Below are positions 8,043-17,657 of a stretch of DNA of 64,000 bases, piece by piece. Below the pieces are notes generated by a model. The model saw nothing but the letters and a program-made list of their open reading frames with translations, did no database searches and was not told where the DNA came from. Source of the stretch: Rossellomorea aquimaris (GTDB taxonomy: Bacteria > Bacillota > Bacilli > Bacillales > Bacillaceae_B); assembly GCF_020171925.1 (NCBI RefSeq), contig NZ_JAIVAR010000005.1, forward strand, positions 1 through 64,000, written 5' to 3'. A program made the translations under genes and the position numbers. Every line of letters begins with the position of its first letter. Positions within the stretch are counted from its first letter, which is position 1.

Positions 8043-8345
8043 CTACCGTTTCTTTTTCCGTTCATTGCTCTTTTTGGTCTTGACCAATCTCGAAGGGGGC
8101 TGCTTGCGGATCCATTTGATAAACTTACTTATCTTCTCATCTTTCCTCAATTCTTCAATTGTATTGAGCCTTACCCCCAGCTCTTCATTCGTATATAGCG
8201 AATGAATTTGTTTGTGACACGGGATGCACAGTTCCGCTGTCGGCAGGAATGTACCCCCCACTTCTTTAGGGGTCAGATGGTGTATCGTAGTATGAACCGG
8301 TTCCCTCGCACATAGTTCACAGCGCCCCATTGATTTATTCTTCAT
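8043..8345 (-). CDS. yisB: HNH endonuclease-like protein YisB
   Basis: A 100-residue protein with an HNH zinc fold: CELC (residues 9-12), IHHLTPKE (about 21-28) and CIPCHKQIH (about 40-48). The tail is very basic (KKSNERKKKR). YisB of B. subtilis is of this type and lies between gerP and the addAB/sbcDC genes, as here. Substrate and biological role are unknown. The ribosome-binding site before the ATG at 8345 is weak (GAGGG about 10 nt away). An internal start at residue 6 is possible. Confidence 0.8.
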   Translation of the reverse strand: MKNKSMGRCELCAREPVHTTIHHLTPKEVGGTFLPTAELCIPCHKQIHSLYTNEELGVRLNTIEELRKDEKISKFIKWIRKQPPSRLVKTKKSNERKKKR

Positions 8346-8402
8346 GATTATTCAGCCCTCATCATCATATTTACTATGTATCTTACCCACTTGTGGAAGG
8401 AA

Positions 8403-8444
8403 TAAAAAAACCGCTTCAAGATCGGATAGATCTTGAAGCGGTTT
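8403..8444 (-). terminator. Terminator after addA, possibly bidirectional
   Basis: A perfect stem of about 16 bp (8408-8423 with 8429-8444) is flanked by an A-run on the left, giving a T-run on the minus strand just after the addA stop. The convergent yisB lies on the same strand further left, so addA and yisB are separate transcripts. Confidence 0.88.
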
Positions 8445-8447
8445 TGT

Positions 8448-11400
8448 TCAGTCTATTTCGAGCAGGTGACCTCCATCAAAGAAATAAAGGTATTTTTCTG
8501 ATACGGTTTCTTTCCAGATGGATTCCAGTGCCTTTGTATATAGCTCGATCTGGATTTTATATCGGGTTTCGAGAACTTCCTTCGCTTCCTCGAAACCTTT
8601 TTTATAACGGTCATGAATGCCGTCCGTCTTATAATCAAGCAGGACAATGCCTGACTCATCCCTGAAGATACAGTCGATGACCCCTTGGACAAGAACCGTT
8701 TCTTCGGGAGGCTCCTCCCCTGACTCAGATAGCTCCCTTAAAGGTACACTCATACTGAACGGGACTTCCCTTTGCACTCTGTCAGCCTTCAAGATCCTCA
8801 TACCCGGTTCACTATCAAAGAATCGGACGATGTTTGTGATCGAAATCGATTGCCGTTGTTCCTCAGAAAGGATTTCCTTTCTCACAAGATCCTCAAGAAG
8901 GGTTTTTACGCTTTCTTCGGAAGGCTTACCATCCGTGAACGAAATATGCTGCATGACGGTGTGCATGGCCGTCCCTTTCTCGGCAGGTGATAACTCTTTG
9001 GACTGCATGAATGCTGGTCGATTATAGACGGGTTTCTGTTGGCGCCTTAACAGCTCGACGCTTGAAGATTCATCCCGGATTTCATACATTCTCTTCAGTT
9101 CGGAGACCGATTGTTTCGAGCGTAGCCTCGTCGCCTGGATATTTGGATACGTCCACGATAAGCGCCCGACGACGTCCTCTTTCAGGGATGATTGCAGATT
9201 GACTTCCTTCCCTTCCTCGACTTGCGACGCCCAATCTTCTCCTTCTTCAAGGTCGACGTCCTCTTCACCCATCAGTTCGGCCTTATTGATTTTTGTGACG
9301 TTCCAGCAAGAAGGGTGGGCATGGACCCCTTCATCCCCTTCCGGTCGCTGAATGGCTCCTCCATGAAGTTCTTTACAGTGGGGATGACGGATAAGAGATG
9401 GCCCGATCCAATCAAGGTAGGAGCTGGCACCTGCACGATCATAATCCGGTAGCAACCATCCGCTTTCACTCATGGAACCCTTCCATTTCTCTATCGATTT
9501 TTCCAGATCCTTGACTGTCCCGACCAGGAACAACCTTTCCTTTGCACGTGTCAACGCAACATATAGTACACGCATTTCTTCAGAAATGGCTTCCATCCGC
9601 TTCTTTCTCTTGAACGCAAGCTGAGGGAGGGAAGGGTAACTGATGCGCTTCTCAGGGTCGGTATATTTACTTGCAAAGCCAAGATCCTTATCCAATAAAT
9701 AAGAGGCATTCAAATCCATCAGGTTGAATTGCTTAGAAGTGCCTGCCACGAAAACGATTGGGAACTCGAGTCCTTTACTGGAGTGGATCGTCATTAACCG
9801 GACAACATCTTCCTGCTCGCTGAGCGCCCGTGCTACACCGAGGTCATCACCGCGTTCCCTCATCCTGTCGATGAATCTCAGGAAACGGAACAGTCCCCTG
9901 AAAGTCGTCTCTTCATATTGACGGGCACGGTCATAGAGGGCACGGAGATTCGCTTGCCGTTGTTTGCCCCCTGCCATACCTCCGACATAATCGTAGAATC
10001 GGGTGTCCCTGTAGAGCTGCCAGATCAATTCCGTTACCGATCCTTGACGGGCGATCGTCCTCCAGCGATCCAGCTGGTAAGAGAATAGCTTGATCTTCTC
10101 GAATGCCTCCTCTTCACTTGCCCTTTCCGGTTTTTTCGAAGCGAATTTCTTCATCGCTTCATAATAGGTACCTGATCTTGAGTGCATTCTGATACTTGCC
10201 AGCCCTTCTTCATCAAGCCCCACGATCGGTGAACGCAGAACGGAAGCTAGCGCAATATCCTGATAAGGATTGTCAATCACTTTCAACAGGGACAGCATGA
10301 TCGAAACTTCGGTCGCTTCAAAGTATCCCGTTGATAAGTTTGCATAGATCGGAATCCCCTGTCGCTTGAACTCTTCCATGATCTCAGAAGCCCACGGCAT
10401 CGAACGGAGCAGAATGACGATATCCTTATATTGGACCGGCCTTTCCGTCTTTGTTTTTGGATCGTAAACCGGGGTCCCCCCTTCAATCATCGCTTTCACT
10501 CTTCCCGCCATGTATCTTGCTTCAAGAACGGACTTCTCGATATCCTCTTCATCGAACACGGAGAGAGGTTCTTCTTCTGGTGCGGCGGCTTTTTCACCTG
10601 TTTCCTGGTCAATCAAGGCCACCTCGATCGGATATTCCTTCTCTTCCGGGTATGGAGCACCTTTCACCAATTCCGCTTCTCGGTTGTACTCCATTTCCCC
10701 CACAGCCGTCCCCATAATCTGCTTGAACAAGAAGTTAGTACCTTCGAGTACCTCTTTTCGGCTCCTGAAGTTCCGTGACAAGTCAATTTTCAATCCACTT
10801 TCTTCTGGTTCCGGGAGAAAACGATTATATTTCGCCAGGAAAAGGTTCGGTTCCGCCAAGCGGAATCGATAGATGGACTGTTTGACATCGCCTACCATGA
10901 ACCGGTTGCCAGTCGATTCTTCTTCGCCTGTAATGAGGAGTAGTATCGACTCCTGAACCATATTCGTGTCCTGATATTCATCAACCAGGACCTCTTTAAA
11001 TTTATCCTTATATTGAAGGGCCGCATCCGATGGTGTTAGTGCCCCATCACTTCCCTTCTCTTTCAGGATTTCAAGACAGAAATGCTCCAGGTCTGCAAAA
11101 TCCACAAGCCCTTTTTCCTCTTTCACCTTTTTGAATCGGTGCCCGAATTCAATGACAAGTTCAGAAAGAGTGCGAATGACCTCTTTCATACTTAACATAT
11201 CGGTCAAAAAGGATTGGGGTCTCCGGAGAAAAAATTCCTCCTGAAGCTTCTCTAGCATCTTCTTTGCCTGATCACGAAGCTTTTTGGCTTCGTCAACCAG
11301 ATCCTTATCGAATTCATCACCACGGCATGGTTTCAATTTCGTGAATGTTAGATTCTGCATCTTGTCATAAAGGGTGTTCCACGAAATCCCTTGAGCGTCG

Positions 11401-12218
11401 ATCAGTTCATTCACCAGTGAAAGATCATCCAGGAAATTCACGGCTCTAGGAGCTGGACCGCCGGGCAACTTCGTCATATCCATTGCCCTCTCCAACAGCT
11501 TCTTTGCGCCGTCCAGCTGAAGACGGATATCCATCTTAAGCGTACCGATCAACGGCAGATCATCGATCATCGTGTCTTCATCAATGCTATACATCGAAGA
11601 TAATTCCCGAAGCCATTCATCCGGATCCGGATGTGAGCGGGAGAAATCATATAGCTTCCTGATCATTTCCTGTAAAGCTCCATCGCTACGGTCGTTTGAG
11701 AACGTATCTACCAGCCTGAAGAAGTCTGTATGGTCCTTTTTCCCGTATTCTTCTTCAAGTAACTCTTCAAGTACCTCATCCCTGATCAAATCACCTTCCG
11801 TATCATCAGCAATCCGGAACCCGGGATCGATATCGATCAAATAATAATATTTACGTATCACTTCCAGACAGAAAGAATGAAGCGTCGAAATTGATGCCCG
11901 ATTCAATAGGCTGAGCTGCTTTCGCAGATGGGTGGAATGGGGGTCTTCATCAATGGCCTTCTCGATCGCCTGTCCGATACGATGTCTCATTTCAGCTGCG
12001 GAGGCATTCGTAAAGGTAACGACGAGTAGTTCATCCACATCCAGGCGATCTTCCTCAGAGAGGATGCGCTGTATGATCCTTTCTACGAGTACAGCTGTTT
12101 TACCCGATCCCGCAGCAGCCGCTACAAGGATGTCCTGACCCTTTGCCCAGATGGCTTTCCATTGATCATCCGTCCAAGTCACATCCAAAGGTCTTTCAGG
12201 TATGGAATAGTTATTCAT
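8448..12218 (-). CDS. addA: AddAB helicase-nuclease, subunit AddA
   Basis: A UvrD/Rep-type (SF1A) 3'-5' helicase with a C-terminal RecB-family nuclease; with AddB it resects double-strand breaks up to Chi for RecA-dependent repair. The protein has 1256 residues, close to the about 1232 of B. subtilis. The Walker A motif AAAAGSGKT is at about 33-41, VDEYQDTN is motif II, RLMTIHSSKGLEFPIVFV is motif V, and VALTRAKERLFLVG is motif VI. The nuclease motifs GVIDCIF and LLDYKTDGI are near the end. The ATG at 12218 has GGAGG 9 nt upstream and overlaps the addB stop by 8 nt (translational coupling). The upstream in-frame TTG (12227) abuts the ribosome-binding site and is rejected. Confidence 0.96.
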   Translation of the reverse strand: MNNYSIPERPLDVTWTDDQWKAIWAKGQDILVAAAAGSGKTAVLVERIIQRILSEEDRLDVDELLVVTFTNASAAEMRHRIGQAIEKAIDEDPHSTHLRKQLSLLNRASISTLHSFCLEVIRKYYYLIDIDPGFRIADDTEGDLIRDEVLEELLEEEYGKKDHTDFFRLVDTFSNDRSDGALQEMIRKLYDFSRSHPDPDEWLRELSSMYSIDEDTMIDDLPLIGTLKMDIRLQLDGAKKLLERAMDMTKLPGGPAPRAVNFLDDLSLVNELIDAQGISWNTLYDKMQNLTFTKLKPCRGDEFDKDLVDEAKKLRDQAKKMLEKLQEEFFLRRPQSFLTDMLSMKEVIRTLSELVIEFGHRFKKVKEEKGLVDFADLEHFCLEILKEKGSDGALTPSDAALQYKDKFKEVLVDEYQDTNMVQESILLLITGEEESTGNRFMVGDVKQSIYRFRLAEPNLFLAKYNRFLPEPEESGLKIDLSRNFRSRKEVLEGTNFLFKQIMGTAVGEMEYNREAELVKGAPYPEEKEYPIEVALIDQETGEKAAAPEEEPLSVFDEEDIEKSVLEARYMAGRVKAMIEGGTPVYDPKTKTERPVQYKDIVILLRSMPWASEIMEEFKRQGIPIYANLSTGYFEATEVSIMLSLLKVIDNPYQDIALASVLRSPIVGLDEEGLASIRMHSRSGTYYEAMKKFASKKPERASEEEAFEKIKLFSYQLDRWRTIARQGSVTELIWQLYRDTRFYDYVGGMAGGKQRQANLRALYDRARQYEETTFRGLFRFLRFIDRMRERGDDLGVARALSEQEDVVRLMTIHSSKGLEFPIVFVAGTSKQFNLMDLNASYLLDKDLGFASKYTDPEKRISYPSLPQLAFKRKKRMEAISEEMRVLYVALTRAKERLFLVGTVKDLEKSIEKWKGSMSESGWLLPDYDRAGASSYLDWIGPSLIRHPHCKELHGGAIQRPEGDEGVHAHPSCWNVTKINKAELMGEEDVDLEEGEDWASQVEEGKEVNLQSSLKEDVVGRLSWTYPNIQATRLRSKQSVSELKRMYEIRDESSSVELLRRQQKPVYNRPAFMQSKELSPAEKGTAMHTVMQHISFTDGKPSEESVKTLLEDLVRKEILSEEQRQSISITNIVRFFDSEPGMRILKADRVQREVPFSMSVPLRELSESGEEPPEETVLVQGVIDCIFRDESGIVLLDYKTDGIHDRYKKGFEEAKEVLETRYKIQIELYTKALESIWKETVSEKYLYFFDGGHLLEID

Positions 12219-15200
12219 TTCCCTCAACCTCCTCTCTTATCTTTGCAAGCAGATCGTCCGGTTTCGCAGTAGGCAGTACTCTATATTCATTCTCCTCAAG
12301 GGACTGATCGAATTGACAAACAGACTTGTAAGAGCAGAACTGACAGGGAGTCCTGTCTTTTAATTTATATGGTGTAATCTCGGTCGCGCCAGATACGATC
12401 CGGTTGCCCGCCTTTTCATACAGTTTCCTCACGTGCTGCCTCATGTATTGGAAATCTTCCTTGGAAGCCGCCTTCGACCTCGATGACAAGCTCCCGTCTT
12501 TTTTGATCCCCGCTGAAATGATATCTGAATTACCTGTATCCAGCGTCTGATCCATCAGACGGACGATGTCCGTATCACCCAGTACGAGACCTTTCATTTT
12601 AAAACTCTTTAAGATTTCTTTCTCGATTTGATCGAGGGTCAAGATCTTTTTACTGTTGATCAGTGGATTGTGGACATGGAAATACAGGACCCCAGCCGGC
12701 TGGGCTTCTTTGCCGACGAACTGTTTGGAGTGAGATAGGACGATGTCGAGATACGTCAGCATCTGCAGCGCCAGCCCATAATACACTTCTGTCATATCAA
12801 GGTCCCTGGCGCTGGATTTATAATCGACGATGCGCAGATATACCCCATTCTCATCTTCCGCCTTATCAACCCTGTCGATTCTTCCCTGCAGCTCCATTTT
12901 CGCACCGCTTTTCAGTTGGAATTGGAACGGTGGAAGATCGGCCTGCGGTCCGAAGCCGAGTTCCACTCCGACTGGAACAAATCCGCTCGCTTTTGCATGT
13001 TCACTTAAAATCAGACTGGCACGGCTGATGATATGCTCAAGCTTACGCGCGATATAATAAAGGCGGTTCGAGCTTAACAAGATCTGATGTTGAAGCTTAG
13101 GGGCAAGCATGGCCACGGCATCTTTCGCCAACTGCATGCACTGTGCCTTTGTTAGTCCGGCCCAGGTCAAACCATGTCGCTCGACTTCCTCTGAAATCCA
13201 TTTCAATGCCGAGTGGAACATCTCCCCGATATCGGGTGCCTCCAGTTTGAATAATTCCCTTTCCCGCAGCTTCAAACCGTGACTGGCAAAGTGGGAGAAT
13301 GGGCAGCTATTGAACAGTTCCATCCTTGAGACACTTGCGAGGATGTGATCTCCATAAAGATCTTTACTCGTTTCTTCTGAGAGAGCATGTGCTTCGTTTC
13401 GATAGAATAAGCTGGACAAAATATGCTGAGCCTGCCACTTCCATTGTGGTGATGCTGCATAGAAATTGTAAACGTCCCACCAGAAATCATGGATCGGATA
13501 GCCCCTCTTCTTCAACTGAAGCTGCGAAGTAAGGTGGGAGATCGACACATTCGGGTGACTGATATAGTGGAGCTGATCCATTTCAGGAAGTTCCGACGGT
13601 TCGTTGAATAATAGCTTCGTGCGTGCGTCCGGATACATCTCCTTGAATCTTTTAATATAGGATGACGGAAGCAGTGCTTTTCCTTCATCATTTGCAATCG
13701 GATAGCTTATGACTAGCTTTTCACTCGAAGTAGTGAAGGCTTTATACGCAACAAATTCTTCATCCAGGAGCTTCGTCCTGTTCGTCGGGGCGATTTTGAA
13801 GCCCTGCTGGAGCAAGGTTTCCCTGTCATCGTCCGAAAGAACACCTTCCTCTGTCATCTTTGCGGGGATGACTCCATCGTTGACCCCGATGATAAACGCA
13901 GCTTTGATATCAGCAAGCCTGGATTTCTCCAGGTCGGCTATGATGACCTGATCGATTGCGGGGGGAACGAGTGAGAATTTCATTGACTCCATCCCGGCAT
14001 CCAGTACGGAAGTGAATTTCTTCACTGTCGTCTCTTCATCTCCTAGCATCTCGACATATTGATCCAGCAAGTCGATGACGGCACTCCATGCCTGATCATG
14101 CTCCCTCGCTGCAACTAGGTCTCCGCGGTCTTCGGCCTGTATCCTCAACCGTTCAAGTTTAGCCGGTATATCCAATTCTTCCAGATATTGATAGAGCGTT
14201 TCGCAGAATCCCCTTCCCGTCTTTTGTTTTTTAAAACGTTTGCCCAAGCGGACAATCGGTGCTGAAATAAAGAGCCTCAGCTCATTTATTTCGTGTTCCA
14301 GTTCTTTTTCCCGATCTGTCTGCGGGGCATCGACATGTTCCAGTCCCCTGAAGCGGCGATATTTCCACCGATCTTTATTCGTCCAGCGATCCCCTTGAAT
14401 ACCGTATGCAAGCACATAGTTTTCCAACCTGTCCATCTGCTCCCTCAATTCGGTGGGATCTTTATCAACCGGGAAGAGCATGTCTGTTTTCACCGCCCTG
14501 AACACCGGCTCATATCTCCAGTTGGAGTTCATGATTTCAAGCGTCGATCGAATCAATTCAATCAAAGGATGATTCAACATCGTCCTCTTTTGATCAAGGA
14601 AAAACGGGATCTCGTAATCTTGGAAGATCGTTTCGATTTTGTCCCTGTAATCTTGATTATTGCGGACAAGCACCGCTATATCCTTATACCTGTATCCGTC
14701 AAGCCGTGCCAATTGCCTGATTTCCCTGGCGATCCCTTCTACTTCGGCACGCCGGTTGGCCGCTTCGAGGAATTCAATGGATCCTTCGCCTTTATACGGA
14801 ACGGCCGGACGCTCTTCAAAGTATCTTTCCATATGAGTGATCGGGCCACTTTTATATCTCAGCGGTTTGACGAACACTACCTCCTCGACCGCCCTATTTC
14901 CGTTACGGCAAATTTCCTTCAGCGTTTCATGCGTTTCATTCGTCATCCTGAACAGGCTCAGTTCATCCATGGTCCCCATTTGCTGATCCGGGTCCGTGGT
15001 CAAGGCGATGGACACCTTCCTGCAGTGAACAATGAGTTGTTCAATGATGGAATATTCCTGAGGAGTAAAACTGTGGAATCCATCGATATAGATCTCGGCA
15101 TCCTTCAAGAGCTCGGATTTTTTAATGTTATCTGCCAGAAGTTGAAAGTAATCTTCAGAATCTATGTATTTCCCAAACAGCCTTTCTTCGAATTTACCGT

Positions 15201-15693
15201 ATATGAGTTCAAGATCATGAAGCTTATCCTTCAATGCCTTCGATTGTCCCTCTTCCTGATCCAATCCACCCAATTCGGAAGGTGCTATGCAGTATCTTTT
15301 GAACTCAGTCAACATTGCCTCCACATGGTCGATGAATCCTGGTTTATCCGAAGCCTTGGTGAATATACGCAATTGTTCTTTATTTTCTTCGATGATTTTA
15401 CGGATCATCATATTCAGGCCGACATTCGATAAATGATAACGGCTCATTCCACCTGTTTCCTGGAGGACTTTCCAAGCCAACCTCGTAAAGCTGAATACCT
15501 GGGCACGGATCATCCCATTCAACCCAGGAGTATTCACTAATTCATACTCCGATATGAATGACATCTGATCGGGCACAAGGTAAATGATCGGGTCGCCGTT
15601 CGGATTTTCAGAAAGCTTTTCTTTTATTTCAGCCAGCATACCGTAGCTTTTACCTGTTCCTGCCCGGCCAAGCATGAATCTAACAGCCATCAT
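12211..15693 (-). CDS. addB: AddAB helicase-nuclease, subunit AddB
   Basis: The second subunit of AddAB, 1160 residues. It carries a Walker A motif near the N terminus (GRAGTGKS, about 9-16) and a degenerate helicase body that recognises Chi. A RecB-type nuclease is at the C terminus, with LQGRIDRVD and LRIVDYKSSARDLD. Four cysteines for the structural Fe-S cluster are present: one in LFNSCPFSHF and three in CQFCSYKSVC. Two adjacent ATG codons (15693 and 15690) follow AAAGGAG; the second has the better spacing. It is upstream of and overlapping addA. Divergent from the MFS gene at 15857. Confidence 0.96.
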   Translation of the reverse strand: MMAVRFMLGRAGTGKSYGMLAEIKEKLSENPNGDPIIYLVPDQMSFISEYELVNTPGLNGMIRAQVFSFTRLAWKVLQETGGMSRYHLSNVGLNMMIRKIIEENKEQLRIFTKASDKPGFIDHVEAMLTEFKRYCIAPSELGGLDQEEGQSKALKDKLHDLELIYGKFEERLFGKYIDSEDYFQLLADNIKKSELLKDAEIYIDGFHSFTPQEYSIIEQLIVHCRKVSIALTTDPDQQMGTMDELSLFRMTNETHETLKEICRNGNRAVEEVVFVKPLRYKSGPITHMERYFEERPAVPYKGEGSIEFLEAANRRAEVEGIAREIRQLARLDGYRYKDIAVLVRNNQDYRDKIETIFQDYEIPFFLDQKRTMLNHPLIELIRSTLEIMNSNWRYEPVFRAVKTDMLFPVDKDPTELREQMDRLENYVLAYGIQGDRWTNKDRWKYRRFRGLEHVDAPQTDREKELEHEINELRLFISAPIVRLGKRFKKQKTGRGFCETLYQYLEELDIPAKLERLRIQAEDRGDLVAAREHDQAWSAVIDLLDQYVEMLGDEETTVKKFTSVLDAGMESMKFSLVPPAIDQVIIADLEKSRLADIKAAFIIGVNDGVIPAKMTEEGVLSDDDRETLLQQGFKIAPTNRTKLLDEEFVAYKAFTTSSEKLVISYPIANDEGKALLPSSYIKRFKEMYPDARTKLLFNEPSELPEMDQLHYISHPNVSISHLTSQLQLKKRGYPIHDFWWDVYNFYAASPQWKWQAQHILSSLFYRNEAHALSEETSKDLYGDHILASVSRMELFNSCPFSHFASHGLKLRERELFKLEAPDIGEMFHSALKWISEEVERHGLTWAGLTKAQCMQLAKDAVAMLAPKLQHQILLSSNRLYYIARKLEHIISRASLILSEHAKASGFVPVGVELGFGPQADLPPFQFQLKSGAKMELQGRIDRVDKAEDENGVYLRIVDYKSSARDLDMTEVYYGLALQMLTYLDIVLSHSKQFVGKEAQPAGVLYFHVHNPLINSKKILTLDQIEKEILKSFKMKGLVLGDTDIVRLMDQTLDTGNSDIISAGIKKDGSLSSRSKAASKEDFQYMRQHVRKLYEKAGNRIVSGATEITPYKLKDRTPCQFCSYKSVCQFDQSLEENEYRVLPTAKPDDLLAKIREEVEGNE

Positions 15694-15856
15694 CTCACTC
15701 CTTTTTACATCTTTCTCTATTTTACCCAGGGGGTTCTATCTTTTTTTGTATAGGTCCATTATAAACGATATTGCCGTTGAACAAATCCTTCCTGCTTCAT
15801 TCTTACTTGAAAATATCTGGGAGCTGCTGCATACAGTAAAGAAGGCAGGTGATTAG

Positions 15857-17044
15857 ATGGAGGAACGATCGTTCAAATCGATTTCTGTGTTGCTGGTGAT
15901 GATGGGAGTTATGGTGGCGAGTAATATTTATACCTTCATTCCCATTTATGGGGATATTGCCGCATCAATCGGAATCCCTCAACATTCGGTCGTATGGGCA
16001 GGCAGCTCATTTTCGTTCTTTTATGCATGCGGTTTATTGATATTCGCCAATATTGCCGACCGATTCGGGAAGAGGGAAATCCTGCTTTTCGGGATGATCA
16101 TATCCACTCTTTCCACGGCTCTTGTGACCATCTCATTTGATTCGTTTAGCCTATCCTTCACCAGGGGACTTCAAGGTTTTTGCCTTGGAAGCTTCGCCCC
16201 TGTGGCATTTTCCTATACGTATGATCTATTCAATGGAAAAAAGCGGACGCTTTTACTTGCACTGATCAATTCAGGTTTTCTCTTCGCAGGAATCCTGGGA
16301 CAATTACTCAGTGAGGGAATCACTCGCGTCAGCCATTGGGGTGCCGTCTTCTTGTTCTTTTCGGCCGTATATCTTTTCTTATTCTTTTCCGGAAAAAGAA
16401 TTCTTCCTGCAACACTTCCACCAAAAAGAGGGATTGCCAGACACCCCGTCGCCATCCTTTATTCCTTATTGATTCACAAGCAGCTGATGATTCTTTATCT
16501 TATCGTTTTTACATTACTTTCATCATTTGTATTCTATTACGACAGCCTGAACAGGTTCCTGCATGATGACGGGACCCTTCTATTGTACATCAGGCTCATG
16601 GGCCTGGTTGGGGTTTCCTTGTCCCTTTTCACAGGCAGGTTACTTGATGCACTCGGATCCTTTAAAACCCTTTTCATCGGTTTTTCCATTGCTGTCACAT
16701 CGATAGGTGTTTCCTTTATGTATTTGATCACCCCTATGTACCTACTACTGATGATTTCCTCTATTTTATTTGTTTCTGCCATCTCCCTGTTGATCCCAAC
16801 AGTCATCACTCTCATCGGGGATATCAGCGGGAAGGAGAGGAGTCAGGCACTCAGCCTATACTCATTCATTTTATTAGGAGGCACCAGCTTAGCCCCCCTG
16901 TTCGCAATGAAATTGACTTATATCCAATCACTGTCATTGCTCTTGATTTGCTTTATTCTCAACCTTATCCTCGGGGCTTTTTTGTCCATCCTGAGACGCG
17001 AGGAACCGAAGAAGGAATCGCCCGGACAGATCATGGATCGATAA
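15857..17044 (+). CDS. MFS transporter, 12 transmembrane segments
   Basis: A 395-residue major facilitator with about 12 membrane helices. The loop between helices 2 and 3 has the MFS signature NIADRFGKREILL (A-like motif). RGLQGFCLGSFAPVAFSYTYDLF resembles the helix 4-5 region of drug/sugar efflux members. The substrate cannot be inferred. The ATG follows GGCAGGTGA. It is convergent with the GNAT gene; no partner genes suggest a substrate. Confidence 0.85.
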   Translation: MEERSFKSISVLLVMMGVMVASNIYTFIPIYGDIAASIGIPQHSVVWAGSSFSFFYACGLLIFANIADRFGKREILLFGMIISTLSTALVTISFDSFSLSFTRGLQGFCLGSFAPVAFSYTYDLFNGKKRTLLLALINSGFLFAGILGQLLSEGITRVSHWGAVFLFFSAVYLFLFFSGKRILPATLPPKRGIARHPVAILYSLLIHKQLMILYLIVFTLLSSFVFYYDSLNRFLHDDGTLLLYIRLMGLVGVSLSLFTGRLLDALGSFKTLFIGFSIAVTSIGVSFMYLITPMYLLLMISSILFVSAISLLIPTVITLIGDISGKERSQALSLYSFILLGGTSLAPLFAMKLTYIQSLSLLLICFILNLILGAFLSILRREEPKKESPGQIMDR

Positions 17045-17050
17045 CAAAAA

Positions 17051-17071
17051 AAAGAAGGCGTTTCAGCCTTC
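17051..17071 (-). terminator. Terminator after the GNAT gene
   Basis: A GAAGGC/GCCTTC stem (17054-17059 with 17066-17071) is followed on the minus strand by TTTTTTTT. The stem includes the stop codon of the acetyltransferase gene. It lies between convergent genes. Confidence 0.7.
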
Positions 17072-17608
17072 CCTCGTGCGATTCCGCCATTCTTCCTCAA
17101 GCATTCCATACAATTGCATATCATGGCGCTTCCCGTCCCTTTGCAGGAATTCGCGGAAGCTCCCTTCTTTAATGAATCCAAGAGATTCATATAAACGGAT
17201 CGCTGGGTCATTATAGGAAAACACCGTTAACTGGATGCGATGCAAATTCAACTCGCTGAAAGCAAAAGCCATTAAGCATTCCATCGCTTCCCTTCCATAG
17301 CCTTTCCCTTGGTACTCTTCACCGATCAGGATCGAAAGGCCGGATACCCTGTGTGCCCATAGAATGCCGTCCAATTCAACATACCCGATCAAGCAGTCGT
17401 CTCTTTTCAGTCGGATGGCAAATCGATATCCATTTTGCTCCTGTTCACCCATCCACCTCTTCATATCCTCGGTGGACTTTGGCCTGTACGGAACGGCATC
17501 AAGTGCTCTCTGCACCCTTTCATTCCGCCCCCATTTCATCAATTGCACTTCATCCCCTGCCATAAAACCTGTCAGATAAAGGGCATCTCCTGTAAGTAAC
17601 TGATTCAT
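17063..17608 (-). CDS. GNAT family N-acetyltransferase (RimJ/RimL type)
   Basis: A 181-residue GNAT protein of the RimJ/RimL-like subgroup (Acetyltransf_3). It shows beta-strands ending in GYVELDGI, SGLSILIGEEYQGKGYGREAMECLMAFAF (the acetyl-CoA pyrophosphate loop is QGKGYG), LHRIQLTVFSYNDPAIRLYESLGF, and EGSFREFLQRDG, all classical. The substrate is unknown. The start has GAGGTG about 8 nt upstream. Confidence 0.85.
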   Translation of the reverse strand: MNQLLTGDALYLTGFMAGDEVQLMKWGRNERVQRALDAVPYRPKSTEDMKRWMGEQEQNGYRFAIRLKRDDCLIGYVELDGILWAHRVSGLSILIGEEYQGKGYGREAMECLMAFAFSELNLHRIQLTVFSYNDPAIRLYESLGFIKEGSFREFLQRDGKRHDMQLYGMLEEEWRNRTREG

Positions 17609-17657
17609 CCATCTTCACCTCGTAAGATAGAATTCGAGGCCGGATGAGGAATTCCCT

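Noticed and set aside
14293-15432. 379-codon plus-strand frame inside addB
   Set aside because: Antisense shadow of a well-supported gene; the composition (His/Phe/Ile-rich) is not protein-like.
15674-15856. 60-codon frame before the MFS gene
   Set aside because: Overlaps the addB start, no ribosome-binding site; probably leader DNA of the MFS gene.
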